Shown one piece after another: positions 1 to 10,195 of a DNA stretch of 64,000 nt. The translations under genes were made by a program, and so were the position numbers. The notes beneath the pieces were generated by a model that made no database searches, had not been told where the DNA came from, and worked only from the letters and a program-made list of their open reading frames with translations. Each line of letters begins with the position of its first letter. Within the stretch, counting starts at the first letter, position 1. The stretch comes from Bacteroidota bacterium (lineage in GTDB: Bacteria > Bacteroidota > Bacteroidia > Sphingobacteriales > Sphingobacteriaceae): positions 16,348 through 80,347 of the forward strand of contig JAFDZM010000022.1 in NCBI GenBank assembly GCA_018266915.1, written 5' to 3'.

Positions 1-234
1 GGAAATATATGGAACCTAAGATCCCATGCAGGGTTACCAGGCGCAGCCTTTGGCAAAGACTTCATTAATCAAATGGCGGTAGATTGGGGCTTCGGGTTAC
101 GGTTTGATCTTACTGTTCTTGTGCTTCGTACTGATCTTGGCTTCCCGGTACGTTATCCATTTCCGCCGGGACAACCTTATAAATTTAAAGCGCAATATGG
201 CGTATTTAACCTGGCCATAGGCTATCCTTTTTAA
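1..234 (+). CDS. C-terminal end of an outer-membrane beta-barrel protein (BamA/TamA-like surface antigen), partial
   Basis: An open frame enters from the left edge and ends with TAA at 232-234, giving the last 77 residues. They alternate aromatic and polar residues in beta-strand fashion, contain a RFDLTVLVLRTDLGFPVRYPF segment, and end in a terminal phenylalanine. That is typical of the last strands of the Omp85/bacterial surface antigen domain in Bacteroidota BamA- or TamL-like proteins. The C-terminal Phe is the usual beta-signal for assembly by the BAM complex. The start and any POTRA domains lie outside the window, so the exact family member cannot be decided. Confidence 0.7.
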   Translation, partial: GNIWNLRSHAGLPGAAFGKDFINQMAVDWGFGLRFDLTVLVLRTDLGFPVRYPFPPGQPYKFKAQYGVFNLAIGYPF

Positions 235-360
235 TTAGTGAATGAGTAAGTTAGTGAATGAGTGAATTGTTAAGTGGTTGATTGGTTAAAGGTAAACCAA
301 TGCACCAATTACTTAACTCAATCAACATAATCAACCATTCAACTCAATCAACCAACAAGA
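233..360. repeat. Composite word-repeat hairpin: 8-bp family (ttagtgaa/tgagtgaa) plus 9-bp family (gttgattgg)
   Basis: The left arm reads as units ttagtgaa, tgagtaag, ttagtgaa, tgagtgaa, then gttaagtg, gttgattg. The right arm (about 300-355) carries the complementary caatcaac/aactcaatc words. The spacer between the barrel gene and the aspartic protease consists almost entirely of this element. The first 28 bp recur at 59236, between two tRNA genes. Confidence 0.8.
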
Positions 361-378
361 ATTGATTAATATTGCCGG

Positions 379-804
379 ATGATTATAACGGTTCCTTTGC
401 AAATTATTGATCTTCATGGCGATGGTTATCATCCTCTTGTTGTGGTAAAGATAAACGGCACATCCTATACCCTCGTGCTGGATACCGGTGCATCGAGAAC
501 AGCTTTTGATCATGACATATTGGAGCAATCAGGTACAGCCATTACAGCAAGCGAAAGATTATCTACGGGACTGGGTGTCACCAACATGAATTCATTCACG
601 GCTGTAATTAATGAAATTCATATCGGCGATTTGAATATACCCGATTTTGAGGTTGCTGTGCTCGATCTTTCAACCATCAATGTTGCTTACAGGCAGCTAA
701 ATCACCCCGAAGTTTTAGGCGTTTTAGGCGGTGACATACTGGTGAAATATAAAGCTGTGATTGATTACGGACAACAAACGCTCAGTTTTCACCTCCAATC
801 ATAA
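379..804 (+). CDS. Single-domain retropepsin-like aspartic protease (clan AA)
   Basis: A 141-residue protein with the catalytic signature DTGAS at residues 35-39 inside the hydrophobic context TLVLDTGASRTAFD. A second hydrophobic segment, LGVLGGDIL, near residues 111-119 corresponds to the glycine-rich flap-side strand of this family. The length is that of one retropepsin-type domain, which normally works as a homodimer. No signal peptide or membrane segment is visible, so a cytoplasmic location is likely. The substrate is unknown. The gene stands alone, with a word-repeat hairpin upstream and a convergent terminator shared with gyrB downstream. Confidence 0.8.
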   Translation: MIITVPLQIIDLHGDGYHPLVVVKINGTSYTLVLDTGASRTAFDHDILEQSGTAITASERLSTGLGVTNMNSFTAVINEIHIGDLNIPDFEVAVLDLSTINVAYRQLNHPEVLGVLGGDILVKYKAVIDYGQQTLSFHLQS

Positions 805-809
805 AACAC

Positions 810-838
810 CAAAGCCTCACCAAATTGGCAAGGCTTTG
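810..838. terminator. Bidirectional hairpin between the aspartic protease gene and gyrB
   Basis: Stem CAAAGCCT (810-817) pairs with AGGCTTTG (831-838), with an inner CCA/TGG pairing. On the minus strand it follows gyrB and is trailed by a T-containing tract. The two genes converge here. Confidence 0.7.
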
Positions 839-865
839 CGGTATTTAAGCTTATTTCAGAAAGAT

Positions 866-2884
<2,019 letters not shown>

Positions 2885-2907
2885 TTACCCCGGATTTCAG
2901 GCATAGC

Positions 2908-2916
2908 TGTGGATAA
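2908..2916 (-). promoter_or_regulatory. Single DnaA-box match upstream of gyrB
   Basis: The minus strand reads TTATCCACA, an exact match to the classical DnaA box, about 85 bp upstream of the gyrB start and 30 bp upstream of its possible -7 element. No second box was seen nearby. Confidence 0.4.
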
Positions 2917-2939
2917 ATAACAGCGATGTTTATATATGC

Positions 2940-3072
2940 TGATGTGCAGATGTGCGAATGTGCAGATAACTTCAAAAACACCATATCAATTAATATTAAA
3001 ATGCCAAATTGCGCCCATCCATCTTCGCATTTGCATATCTGCACATCTACACATCCCTGCATTTGCACATCC
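2940..3072. repeat. Word-repeat hairpin, 8-bp family gatgtgca
   Basis: The left arm (2940-2967) is gatgtgca repeated with single changes. The right arm (3021-3072) carries the complement as tgcacatc words. It fills the divergent gyrB/lipoprotein spacer. The -33 box of the promoter for the downstream gene lies inside the right arm. Confidence 0.75.
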
Positions 3073-3092
3073 GGGGCGAAAGTTTATCTTTG
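3062..3092 (+). promoter_or_regulatory. Consensus Bacteroidota promoter for the Skp-like lipoprotein gene
   Basis: TTTG at 3062-3065, then exactly 19 bp, then TATCTTTG at 3085-3092. This matches the TTTG-N19-TAnnTTTG pattern of the phylum's primary sigma factor. The start codon follows 22 bp later. Confidence 0.8.
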
Positions 3093-3114
3093 TCAAAAAT
3101 TTTGAATTAAGAGA

Positions 3115-3705
3115 ATGAAAATCAAGACCTCGCCTTTAACCAAACTAACGTTAGGCCTTATGGTTGCCGGCACTATTGCGGCATGCAACCAAAATAAAAC
3201 TTCAGATAAATCAGCTGCTGCTTCTACACCTCCTTCATCCGGGAGTATTGTATACGTAAATCAGGATACCCTGTTGTCGAAATATGAATATTTCAAGGAC
3301 ATGAGCAAACGCCTTGACGATAAAAGAAAAGCAGCACAGAATGATGTCGGTTCACGCCAGCAAGCGCTTCAAAGAGAAGCTGCTGATTATCAAAAAAGCG
3401 CTAATACATTAAGTGCAGACCAGCGTGCAACTACTGAACAACGTTTACAGCGCGAAGGACAGGAGTTTCAGCAATATTCTCAAAATGAGGCCGCTCAAAT
3501 TCAGAGCGGAGAGGCGGACGAGCAGAAAAAACTGTATGAAAAAGTCGCAGCATTTATGACGGATTATGCTAAAGAAAAAGGTTATAAAATGATCCTGACC
3601 TTCCAGAAAGGCAACACTACCATGTGGTATGGTGACTCGGGATTGGATGTAACATCTGATGTTGTAAAAAGGTTGAATGATGCTTACGCAAAAGACAAAA
3701 AATAA
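3115..3705 (+). CDS. OmpH/Skp-family chaperone-like lipoprotein
   Basis: A 196-residue exported protein. The N-terminus has a basic stretch, a hydrophobic core and a lipobox (TIAAC) ending at Cys24, so it is probably a lipoprotein. After a Ser/Ala-rich linker comes IVYVNQDTLLSKYEYFKDM and a long charged, glutamine-rich helical region (about residues 60-150). That is the tentacle coiled coil of OmpH/Skp proteins. The C-terminus (ILTFQKGNTTMWYGDSGLDVTSDVVKRLN) also fits the family. Skp proteins hold unfolded outer-membrane proteins in the periplasm. The lipid anchor is common in Bacteroidota homologues. The gene is transcribed alone from its own promoter and ends at a terminator. Confidence 0.85.
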   Translation: MKIKTSPLTKLTLGLMVAGTIAACNQNKTSDKSAAASTPPSSGSIVYVNQDTLLSKYEYFKDMSKRLDDKRKAAQNDVGSRQQALQREAADYQKSANTLSADQRATTEQRLQREGQEFQQYSQNEAAQIQSGEADEQKKLYEKVAAFMTDYAKEKGYKMILTFQKGNTTMWYGDSGLDVTSDVVKRLNDAYAKDKK

Positions 3706-3755
3706 CATTTACACACATGCGTCAAACGGGCGCGTGTTTTAAAAATACAATAAGG

Positions 3756-3782
3756 CCCTGGTTCCAAAAAGCCGGGGTTTTT
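3756..3782 (+). terminator. Rho-independent terminator after the Skp-like gene
   Basis: Eight-base stem (CCCTGGTT with AGCCGGGG, G-T pairs allowed), loop CCAAAA, then a run of five T. Confidence 0.7.
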
Positions 3783-3795
3783 AATTCGCAGTGCT

Positions 3796-4275
3796 ATGGA
3801 CATGAAGGAACATGAAAAATTTATGCGGATGGCCATCGAACTCTCTGAGCAGAACGTAAAGGGTGCTGCCGGCGGTCCGTTTGGTGCAATAGTGGTAAAA
3901 AATGGCGCGGTGGTGGCTGGCAGTGCTAACCTGGTTGTTCAGCAAAACGACCCTACAGCCCATGCAGAAGTATCTGCAATCAGGCTTGCCTGCCAGCAAT
4001 TAGGTACTTATAATTTAGAAGGGTGCGTGATATACACCAGTTGTGAACCCTGTCCTATGTGTCTCGGCGCTATTTATTGGGCACATATCGATACGATCTA
4101 TTACGGCAATACAAAGACTGACGCAGCCGACATTGGCTTTGACGACCACTTTATCTACAAGGAACTGGAGCTCCCGATGAATGAGCGCAAATTACAGATC
4201 ATTCAACTTTTGCGGGACGAGGCTATATCAGCGTTCAAACTCTGGGCCGATTCTGAATCAAAAAGAGATTATTAA
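3796..4275 (+). CDS. guaD: Guanine deaminase (cytidine-deaminase fold)
   Basis: A 159-residue zinc deaminase that converts guanine to xanthine and ammonia in purine salvage. The motif TAHAE supplies His56 and the proton-shuttling Glu58, and CEPCPMC supplies Cys86 and Cys89 for zinc. The segment DAADIGFDDHFIYKEL and the C-terminal tail resemble Bacillus GuaD rather than the tRNA adenosine deaminase TadA, which shares the same core. The length also fits GuaD. The gene lies between two terminators, so it is monocistronic. Confidence 0.85.
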   Translation: MDMKEHEKFMRMAIELSEQNVKGAAGGPFGAIVVKNGAVVAGSANLVVQQNDPTAHAEVSAIRLACQQLGTYNLEGCVIYTSCEPCPMCLGAIYWAHIDTIYYGNTKTDAADIGFDDHFIYKELELPMNERKLQIIQLLRDEAISAFKLWADSESKRDY

Positions 4276-4283
4276 TCACAAAA

Positions 4284-4310
4284 AAGGCGTCCTGATAATC
4301 AGGACGCCTT
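4284..4310. terminator. Bidirectional terminator between guaD and the sugar dehydratase gene
   Basis: Perfect 12-bp stem (AAGGCGTCCTGA with its complement), three-base loop, T-rich flank on the plus side and an A-run on the other. It can serve both converging genes. Confidence 0.85.
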
Positions 4311-4335
4311 TATAATTTTTACAGATGAGAAGTTA

Positions 4336-6282
4336 TCAGCTTGCAAGCGCTTCAATTACTTCGATATCTCCATCATTATTATCCAAATATTCGTATTGAG
4401 AATTTTTGCTGATGAACTCAGGAACGATATCTTTCATTTTATTCACGATAGCTTCGTCATCCTGACCTTTATTCAATTCCAGCAATTCCTCAATATCGGC
4501 AGCAACAGCTTCATAAGGATACGTGATTACCTGTGCAATCTTGATCTTAGGGTGATGCGTAGGCATGGTGCGTTCGCCCGCATTTAATAGTTCCTCGTAA
4601 AGCTTCTCGCCTGGTCTCAAACCGGTATAAACAATCTTGATATCCTTTTCAGGCTGCAACCCCGCCAGTTTGATCATCTTTAATGCCAGATCGGTAATTT
4701 TTACCGGCTGACCCATATCAAAAATGAATATCTCGCCGCCTGTACCCATTGTACCGGCTTCAAGCACCAACTGAACAGCTTCAGGTATGGTCATGAAATA
4801 ACGGGTGATCTCAGGGTGTGTTACCGTAATAGGGCCGCCTTTTTGTATTTGCGCCCTGAAACGTGGGATAACCGAGCCATTTGAGCCCAATACGTTACCA
4901 AAACGGGTAGTAACAAAACGGGTTGGCTGAACCCCTGGTCTGTTATTAATTGGGTTATCTTTAAGCGCCTGTATATATATCTCTGCAATGCGCTTGGTAG
5001 TGCCCATTACGTTTGACGGGTTAACCGCTTTATCAGTCGACACCATCACAAATTTTTCAGTTCCAAAAGCAACTGAAAGGTCTGCCACATGCTTGGTACC
5101 TAATACGTTCGCCAACACGGCTTCTGATGGATTTTCCTCCATCATAGGTACGTGCTTATATGCTGCGGCGTGGAAAACAACTTCAGGGCGATAATCAGAG
5201 AATAGTTTGTGCATTCTCTGCAGATTCCTGATATCGGCGATAAATATGGTTGTAGGTACGTTCGGGAATTTTTCTTCTACCTCTAACTTAATTTCGTGTA
5301 AAGGAGATTCTGCCTGATCGCATAAAATAACCATAGCCGGCTTATAGCTTAGCACCTGGCTTACAATTTCTGAACCGATAGAGCCCGCCGCTCCTGTAAC
5401 CAATACGCGTTTACCGTGCAGATCTTCAGAAATACGGGTATTATCGATTTTAATCGGCTTACGCTGCAGCAAATCCTCGATCTTAAGATCTTTGATCTGT
5501 TGCGGATTAAGCTTGCCGTATATCCACTGGTCTGACGGTGGTACGGTTAAAACCTGTATACCCAAGGCCAGGCAATTTTCAAGGGCCGATTTTTTAGTCT
5601 GCTCATCAAGATTATGATTCATGATGATGAGCTTATCTACGTTATATTTTTCCTTCAGTTTTCCCAGCTTATCAATGTGATAAACTCTTACCTGCTGAAT
5701 TTCCTTATCTATCTTTTTACTGCCGTCATCTACAAAACCAACCACACAGAAATTGGTATTTGCACTGGCTTCCAGCGCCTGTTTTACAAGTACGGCGTTG
5801 TTATCAGACCCATAAATCAATACGATGGTCTTTTTGGCATTAGTATTATTGGTCAGATAAAAAAATACGCTTTTTACAGTAGTTCGCAACAGGATAAGCA
5901 AAGTACTGGATACCGAAAAGTTGATTAAAAGAACCAGGTTAATTGTAACCAGGTCGACATGGATCATATGAACCAGCCACGTATTAATGACTACAAGGTA
6001 AAGCAAACTGGCTATAAACGCCGAACCGAAAATACGCAAAACATCGCGTGTGTTAGAATAACGGATCAGTCCGATATGTATACGCATAGCATACATTACG
6101 ATAGCTGCAAGAGCACTGTATAGTCCTGTGTAGATAAAGAAATAACCTCGAAGTATATTGAGAAACTCGAATCGTTCTACAATAAAATAGGAAGTGGAAA
6201 AAGACCAGGCCACAATCGAAAGATCAACAAGCATTATCAGCCATCGCGGCACGACCTTAGAAAAGAGTAGGTATTTTTTCAT
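4336..6282 (-). CDS. Membrane-bound nucleotide-sugar 4,6-dehydratase (WbpM/PglF/CapD-type)
   Basis: A 648-residue polysaccharide biosynthesis protein. About four membrane helices occupy the first 140 residues. A Rossmann-like CoA-binding segment follows (VLIYGSDNN, near 155), then an extended SDR domain with GAAGSIGSE near residue 295 and the catalytic region VSTDKAVNPSNVMGTTKR. There the usual Tyr of YxxxK is replaced by Met, as in WbpM-type 4,6-dehydratases. Such enzymes convert UDP-GlcNAc to UDP-4-keto-6-deoxy-GlcNAc for sugars such as bacillosamine, QuiNAc or D-FucNAc. Next upstream on the same strand is a WecA/WbpL-like transferase, the same pairing as wbpL-wbpM in Pseudomonas. The two together probably supply and load the first sugar of the glycan made by the 19-46 kb locus. 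Confidence 0.85.
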   Translation of the reverse strand: MKKYLLFSKVVPRWLIMLVDLSIVAWSFSTSYFIVERFEFLNILRGYFFIYTGLYSALAAIVMYAMRIHIGLIRYSNTRDVLRIFGSAFIASLLYLVVINTWLVHMIHVDLVTINLVLLINFSVSSTLLILLRTTVKSVFFYLTNNTNAKKTIVLIYGSDNNAVLVKQALEASANTNFCVVGFVDDGSKKIDKEIQQVRVYHIDKLGKLKEKYNVDKLIIMNHNLDEQTKKSALENCLALGIQVLTVPPSDQWIYGKLNPQQIKDLKIEDLLQRKPIKIDNTRISEDLHGKRVLVTGAAGSIGSEIVSQVLSYKPAMVILCDQAESPLHEIKLEVEEKFPNVPTTIFIADIRNLQRMHKLFSDYRPEVVFHAAAYKHVPMMEENPSEAVLANVLGTKHVADLSVAFGTEKFVMVSTDKAVNPSNVMGTTKRIAEIYIQALKDNPINNRPGVQPTRFVTTRFGNVLGSNGSVIPRFRAQIQKGGPITVTHPEITRYFMTIPEAVQLVLEAGTMGTGGEIFIFDMGQPVKITDLALKMIKLAGLQPEKDIKIVYTGLRPGEKLYEELLNAGERTMPTHHPKIKIAQVITYPYEAVAADIEELLELNKGQDDEAIVNKMKDIVPEFISKNSQYEYLDNNDGDIEVIEALAS

Positions 6283-6569
6283 AAAATGATGTTAGTAGGT
6301 AAGTAGATGATATAATTATAGCTAATATTTTTTAAATACGCAAAAAATGCACCAGTTGAAACATAATAGGGGAGAAAATAAAAATACAATTTTATTAAAA
6401 ATAACCCTGTTTTCCAGATGCGTTATTAAACATTCTTGTTACAATACTTACTTGCGTTAACTATGCCTATAACTCTTATCAGACAACAAAACAAAATCTC
6501 GCGGCAAAAAGTTTTAGTTACTATGACAAAAAAAACAGTATTAAGGTTTAATTGCATAGTATCAGATAC
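6283..6569. other. AT-rich 287-bp spacer without a recognised feature
   Basis: No convincing reading frame, hairpin terminator or consensus -33/-7 pair was found here on either strand. It separates the two membrane glycan genes, so a promoter for the dehydratase gene may exist in a form not recognised. Confidence 0.5.
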
Positions 6570-7505
6570 TTATTTTTTCATCAACGCAACTTTTAATATT
6601 ATATAAATTAATATAAGGGGTATCAGAACAACTGCAAATAAGCCGGTAACGGTAAAGCTTTTATTATTTACGATAAAAAAGATTATACCGCCCTGCAATA
6701 ACATATAGCCAAATGACACCCACAAGTGAGGTGTTTTACGTTCATTCGCCATAATTTGATACAGGTGCAGCCGATGCGGCTTAAATACATTCTGTTTCAG
6801 CCAAATACGATGCATTATTGTCAATACCGAATCCGTGCCATATACCGACAGGAATAAGATGTAAGACCAATTATTCGTCACCAATATCAGCTTGATTAAT
6901 AGCATTACGATCCAAAAGGCAATGGTGATACTACCCACATCCCCGGCAAAACACCGGGCCTTTTTTCGGAAATTGAAATAAAGAAACACTCCGCAGGCTA
7001 TCATAGGGAGCCAGATCATATCCTTCTCGATAAAACCCAGGTTAAGGTTAACATATTGCAATCCGGCTAATACTACGAGACTATAGCATCCGGTTATGCC
7101 ATTTATGCCATCCATAAAGTTGTAAGCATTGATGGTACCTATTACTACAAAGTATAGAAAAAGGGATTCATAAACTGGCCGGTAGAAAACACCCAGGTAG
7201 ATAAAGAACAAGGTAGTTGCCGCCAGATGCACCAAGAGCCTTATTTTGCTTGACAGGGTGATCCTGTCATCAATAAAACTGATGATTCCCACCATAAAAA
7301 GTGCCACGACTGGCAACCAGTAAGCCGGATGCATGATTACTGCAGCCAAAGCGGCAAAAAGGAATATAATACCACCACCACGGATGGTGATTACGCTGTG
7401 CGAGCTGCGCTCGTTGGGATGATCGATAATATTATAATGATCTGCGATTGGGAAGTATAATAACATGCCCGCAAAAAAAAGAATTGCTATTGTCGCGTAG
7501 ATCAT
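6570..7505 (-). CDS. Polyprenyl-phosphate sugar-1-phosphate transferase (WecA/WbpL/MraY family)
   Basis: A 311-residue integral membrane enzyme with about ten hydrophobic segments. Family motifs occur in order: an aspartate pair in the first cytosolic loop (SFIDDR, near 85), FMDGINGITG near 130, FAGDVGS near 187, and a PHRLHLYQ histidine motif near 243. These define the GT4-type phosphotransferases that move a HexNAc-1-phosphate from UDP-sugar to undecaprenyl phosphate, the first membrane step of O-antigen or exopolysaccharide assembly. No other initiating transferase is seen in the window, so this is the best candidate for the 19-46 kb locus although it lies 12 kb away. The exact sugar (GlcNAc, QuiNAc or FucNAc) cannot be read from sequence. 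Confidence 0.85.
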   Translation of the reverse strand: MIYATIAILFFAGMLLYFPIADHYNIIDHPNERSSHSVITIRGGGIIFLFAALAAVIMHPAYWLPVVALFMVGIISFIDDRITLSSKIRLLVHLAATTLFFIYLGVFYRPVYESLFLYFVVIGTINAYNFMDGINGITGCYSLVVLAGLQYVNLNLGFIEKDMIWLPMIACGVFLYFNFRKKARCFAGDVGSITIAFWIVMLLIKLILVTNNWSYILFLSVYGTDSVLTIMHRIWLKQNVFKPHRLHLYQIMANERKTPHLWVSFGYMLLQGGIIFFIVNNKSFTVTGLFAVVLIPLILIYIILKVALMKK

Positions 7506-7511
7506 ACAATA

Positions 7512-7562
7512 AAGGCTGGGTAATTAAACAGAAAACTAAAGTTTAGCCTGACAGCCTTTTTT
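7512..7562 (-). terminator. Possible terminator after the S4-domain gene
   Basis: AAGGCTG (7512-7518) pairs with CAGCCTT (7552-7558), with an inner palindrome. On the minus strand the stem is followed by TTATT. The loop is long, so the call is weak. Confidence 0.4.
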
Positions 7563-7705
7563 GATTTGATATGTTGCAGAATGTCAATCAATACAGTTTC
7601 TCAATTGGTATATGGCAACCAAAGGGCTCCCAAAAATGCTGCAAAGATGCAATTATTTTCGCTAACATCAAGATTTTGTGTTGCCAATGCTGTTTTTAAA
7701 GTATT

Positions 7706-8110
7706 TTAGTGTTCTTCAGTATCAAAGAAATTATCTTTCATATCATCAATCTCGCGCCGTTCACGCTTGGTTGGACGGCCCGTACCACGGTCACGTTTTA
7801 AAACAGGAGCATTGAAGATCGATTTAAAAGCGTGAGTCATTTCAACAGGCGTTTCGTCAGCGTAAAAACCAGCTACACCTTTTGCATCCATCCGGTTTTC
7901 CAACAGGCCCAACACTCTTATTATCTTACGTTCCGGTCCTTTCGATACAAGGTATACCTCGCCTATCTTTACTTCATGTGCAGGTTTAATATTCTGTCCA
8001 TCAAGCTTTACCCTGCCTGCCTTACATGCTTCCGTGGCCAGTGAGCGTGTTTTAAATATCCTTATCGCCCACAAGTATTTGTCAATCCGTAATTTCTCTT
8101 TTTCAGGCAT
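7706..8110 (-). CDS. S4-domain RNA-binding protein, Hsp15-like
   Basis: A 134-residue basic protein. The S4 fold is visible at residues 6-60 (RIDKYLWAIRIFKTRSLATEACKAGRVKLDGQNIKPAHEVKIGEVYLV), followed by a basic C-terminal tail rich in Arg and Lys (RDRGTGRPTKRERREIDD). This is the HslR/Hsp15 family. In E. coli, Hsp15 binds 50S subunits that carry stalled nascent chains. The role in Bacteroidota is inferred by homology. It is a stand-alone gene with a good -7 element upstream. Confidence 0.8.
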   Translation of the reverse strand: MPEKEKLRIDKYLWAIRIFKTRSLATEACKAGRVKLDGQNIKPAHEVKIGEVYLVSKGPERKIIRVLGLLENRMDAKGVAGFYADETPVEMTHAFKSIFNAPVLKRDRGTGRPTKRERREIDDMKDNFFDTEEH

Positions 8111-8152
8111 TTCTTTAAAACTTCAGAAGCTGGTGCTCCTATCCATATCACG

Positions 8153-8160
8153 CAAAGGTA
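8153..8160 (-). promoter_or_regulatory. -7 element (TACCTTTG) of the S4-domain gene promoter
   Basis: The minus strand reads TACCTTTG, an exact TAnnTTTG match 43 bp upstream of the start codon. A good -33 box is not seen. Confidence 0.45.
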
Positions 8161-8286
8161 AGAACTTCGTTAAGATCAGGTTAATTAAACATATGGGTAT
8201 ATACCTTGTTATACTTAATATACTACACCTATAGGTAAACATTTCTCCTATAAAATCCTTTAATTTGTCAAAAGTTTATATCACTA

Positions 8287-9102
8287 ATGCAAAATCTAAA
8301 GAAACTTATTGAAGAGGCTTGGGAAGACAGAACCCTTTTGGGAAACCATGATTATACCACTGCCATTGAAACAGTTATACAACGATTAGACCGCGGCGAA
8401 ATGCGTGTTGCTGAGTTGGTAGGCCACCGCTGGCATACACACGATTGGGTAAAAAAGGCCGTGATACTTTACTTCCCGATCAGGCAAATGGAAGAGATTG
8501 AAGTAGGTCCGTTTGTTTTTCATGATAAAATGAAGTTAAAGACCGATTACAAAAAGACTGGCGTTCGCGTGGTTCCGCATGCAGTTGCACGCTATGGTGC
8601 ACATATTGCAAAAGGTGTTATCCTGATGCCATCTTATGTAAATATCGGTGCTTATGTTGACGAAGGCACTATGGTTGATACCTGGGCTACAGTAGGTTCA
8701 TGCGCACAAATTGGTAAACATTGCCATTTGAGCGGCGGTGTAGGTATTGGCGGTGTATTAGAACCAGTTCAGGCAGCTCCGGTTATTATTGAAGATAATT
8801 GCTTCTTAGGCTCGCGCGCCATTGTGGTTGAGGGTGTTCACTTAGAGAAAGAAGTGGTATTAGGCGCTAACGTAGTGCTTACTGCGTCAACCAAAATTAT
8901 TGACGTTACTCACGAGGATAAAATTGAATATAAAGGACGTGTACCTGAAAGATCCGTTGTCATCCCCGGCTCGTATACCAAAAAATTCCCTGCGGGTGAA
9001 TTCCAGGTACCATGCGCACTGATCATCGGCAAAAGAAAAGAATCAACTGATAAAAAGACCTCACTGAATGATGCCCTGAGGGATAATAATGTGGCGGTGT
9101 AA
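8287..9102 (+). CDS. dapD: 2,3,4,5-tetrahydropyridine-2,6-dicarboxylate N-succinyltransferase
   Basis: DapD transfers succinyl from succinyl-CoA to tetrahydrodipicolinate in the diaminopimelate/lysine pathway that feeds peptidoglycan. The 271-residue length matches the family (274 in E. coli). Hexapeptide-repeat turns of the left-handed beta helix are clear between residues 100 and 200 (for example AHIAKGVILMPSYVNIGAYVDEGTMVDTWATVGSCAQIGKH). The conserved GGVGIGGVLEPVQA and the C-terminal GSYTKKFPAGEFQVPCALIIGKR are typical. Monocistronic, followed by a word-repeat hairpin. Confidence 0.95.
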   Translation: MQNLKKLIEEAWEDRTLLGNHDYTTAIETVIQRLDRGEMRVAELVGHRWHTHDWVKKAVILYFPIRQMEEIEVGPFVFHDKMKLKTDYKKTGVRVVPHAVARYGAHIAKGVILMPSYVNIGAYVDEGTMVDTWATVGSCAQIGKHCHLSGGVGIGGVLEPVQAAPVIIEDNCFLGSRAIVVEGVHLEKEVVLGANVVLTASTKIIDVTHEDKIEYKGRVPERSVVIPGSYTKKFPAGEFQVPCALIIGKRKESTDKKTSLNDALRDNNVAV

Positions 9103-9103
9103 T

Positions 9104-9215
9104 TTAGATTTGAGACGTGAGATATGAGATATGAGATTACTATATATTAAAGATTGAACTATGCAAAGCCTTAAATTAGCTTTCTCGTATCTCACATCTC
9201 AAATCTCACATCTCC
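9104..9215. repeat. Word-repeat hairpin, 7-bp family gatttga
   Basis: The left arm (9105-9138) reads as 7-bp units gatttga, gacgtga, gatatga, gatatga, gatta. The right arm (9184-9214) carries the complementary ctcaaat/ctcacat words. The loop is about 45 bp. The right arm ends six bases before the ATG of the next gene. The same family occurs at 54163. Confidence 0.8.
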
Positions 9216-9219
9216 CAAT

Positions 9220-10194
9220 ATGAAGATATTAATCAGGCTCCCTAACTGGCTCGGCGATGTGGTAATGAGCACTGCTTTTGTCGATGCAGTGAGGCAATCT
9301 TATCCTGATGCAAAGGTTGAAGTGATCATTAAAAAAGAGTTGGGTGGAATTGCATCATTGATTCCAGGACTTAACAAGGTTCACTTATTCTCCAAACAAG
9401 AATATCCGGGATTGGCGGGAGTTTATCGCTTTGGCAAAACGCTACAAGCCGAAAAATATGATCTGTTTTTCTGCCTGCCTGATTCACTTTCATCAGCAGT
9501 AATGGGTTGGGCGACCAAAGCAAAAAAACGGATTGGGTTTGGTAAAGAAGGCCGCTTCTTTTTAATGACCAATACCTATAAAAAGCCTGCGAACCTGCAC
9601 CGTACAGATGAATATATTTCATTACTGGAGCAATTTACCGCGAAGAAAATCACTGAACGGGTAGTCAGGCTTCAGGCTAAAACGATTACTAACAATGACA
9701 ATCAAGTTGTATTGAACTTTAATTCGGAAGCCGTATCGCGTCGGATGCCAATTGATAAGAGTCGAGAGTTGATCAATACGCTGACAAATACTTTTAAAGA
9801 TACCCGCTTTGTAGTAGTTGGCTCTCCAAAAGAAAAAGATTATGTTGACGAGCTCTTGAGCGGAACAGAAAGCAATCAAATAGAAAACTATGCAGGAAAG
9901 ACAAGCCTTGCAGGATTGTGTAACTTGATGGCTTCATCAAAAGCAATATTGACTACCGATTCAGGCCCTGCGCACCTGGCCAATAGTTTAGGAACACCTA
10001 CGATTGTATTATTTGGGGCCGGAAATGAATTGAATACTGCACCTTATAATAAGGAGAATTTAAAGGTGATCCGTGCAGGCAAACTGGAATGTGAGCCCTG
10101 TGTGCGCAATACCTGCAAACTATACGGCATACCCAAGTGTATGCAATTGATAGACGAAATTGAAATTATAAACGCGTTAAGCTTATATTTATAA
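9220..10194 (+). CDS. GT9 (heptosyltransferase-type) glycosyltransferase
   Basis: A 324-residue protein of the ADP-heptose:LPS heptosyltransferase family. It opens with MKILIRLPNWLGDVVMSTAFVDAVR, the acceptor-side N-terminal motif of WaaF/WaaC. The donor-side motif near residue 245 is LTTDSGPAHLANSLGTPTIVLFG. The C-terminal LECEPCVRNTCKLYGIPKCM, with four Cys, occurs in many WaaF-like proteins. These enzymes add heptose to the lipid A-Kdo core on the cytoplasmic face. Whether this species uses ADP-heptose is not shown here, so donor specificity stays open. The start of the next gene follows one base after the stop region, suggesting co-transcription. Confidence 0.8.
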   Translation: MKILIRLPNWLGDVVMSTAFVDAVRQSYPDAKVEVIIKKELGGIASLIPGLNKVHLFSKQEYPGLAGVYRFGKTLQAEKYDLFFCLPDSLSSAVMGWATKAKKRIGFGKEGRFFLMTNTYKKPANLHRTDEYISLLEQFTAKKITERVVRLQAKTITNNDNQVVLNFNSEAVSRRMPIDKSRELINTLTNTFKDTRFVVVGSPKEKDYVDELLSGTESNQIENYAGKTSLAGLCNLMASSKAILTTDSGPAHLANSLGTPTIVLFGAGNELNTAPYNKENLKVIRAGKLECEPCVRNTCKLYGIPKCMQLIDEIEIINALSLYL

Positions 10195-10195
10195 C

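Noticed and set aside
2900..2960. Chromosome origin (oriC) next to gyrB
   Set aside because: Only one DnaA box was seen, with no cluster and no dnaA gene nearby.
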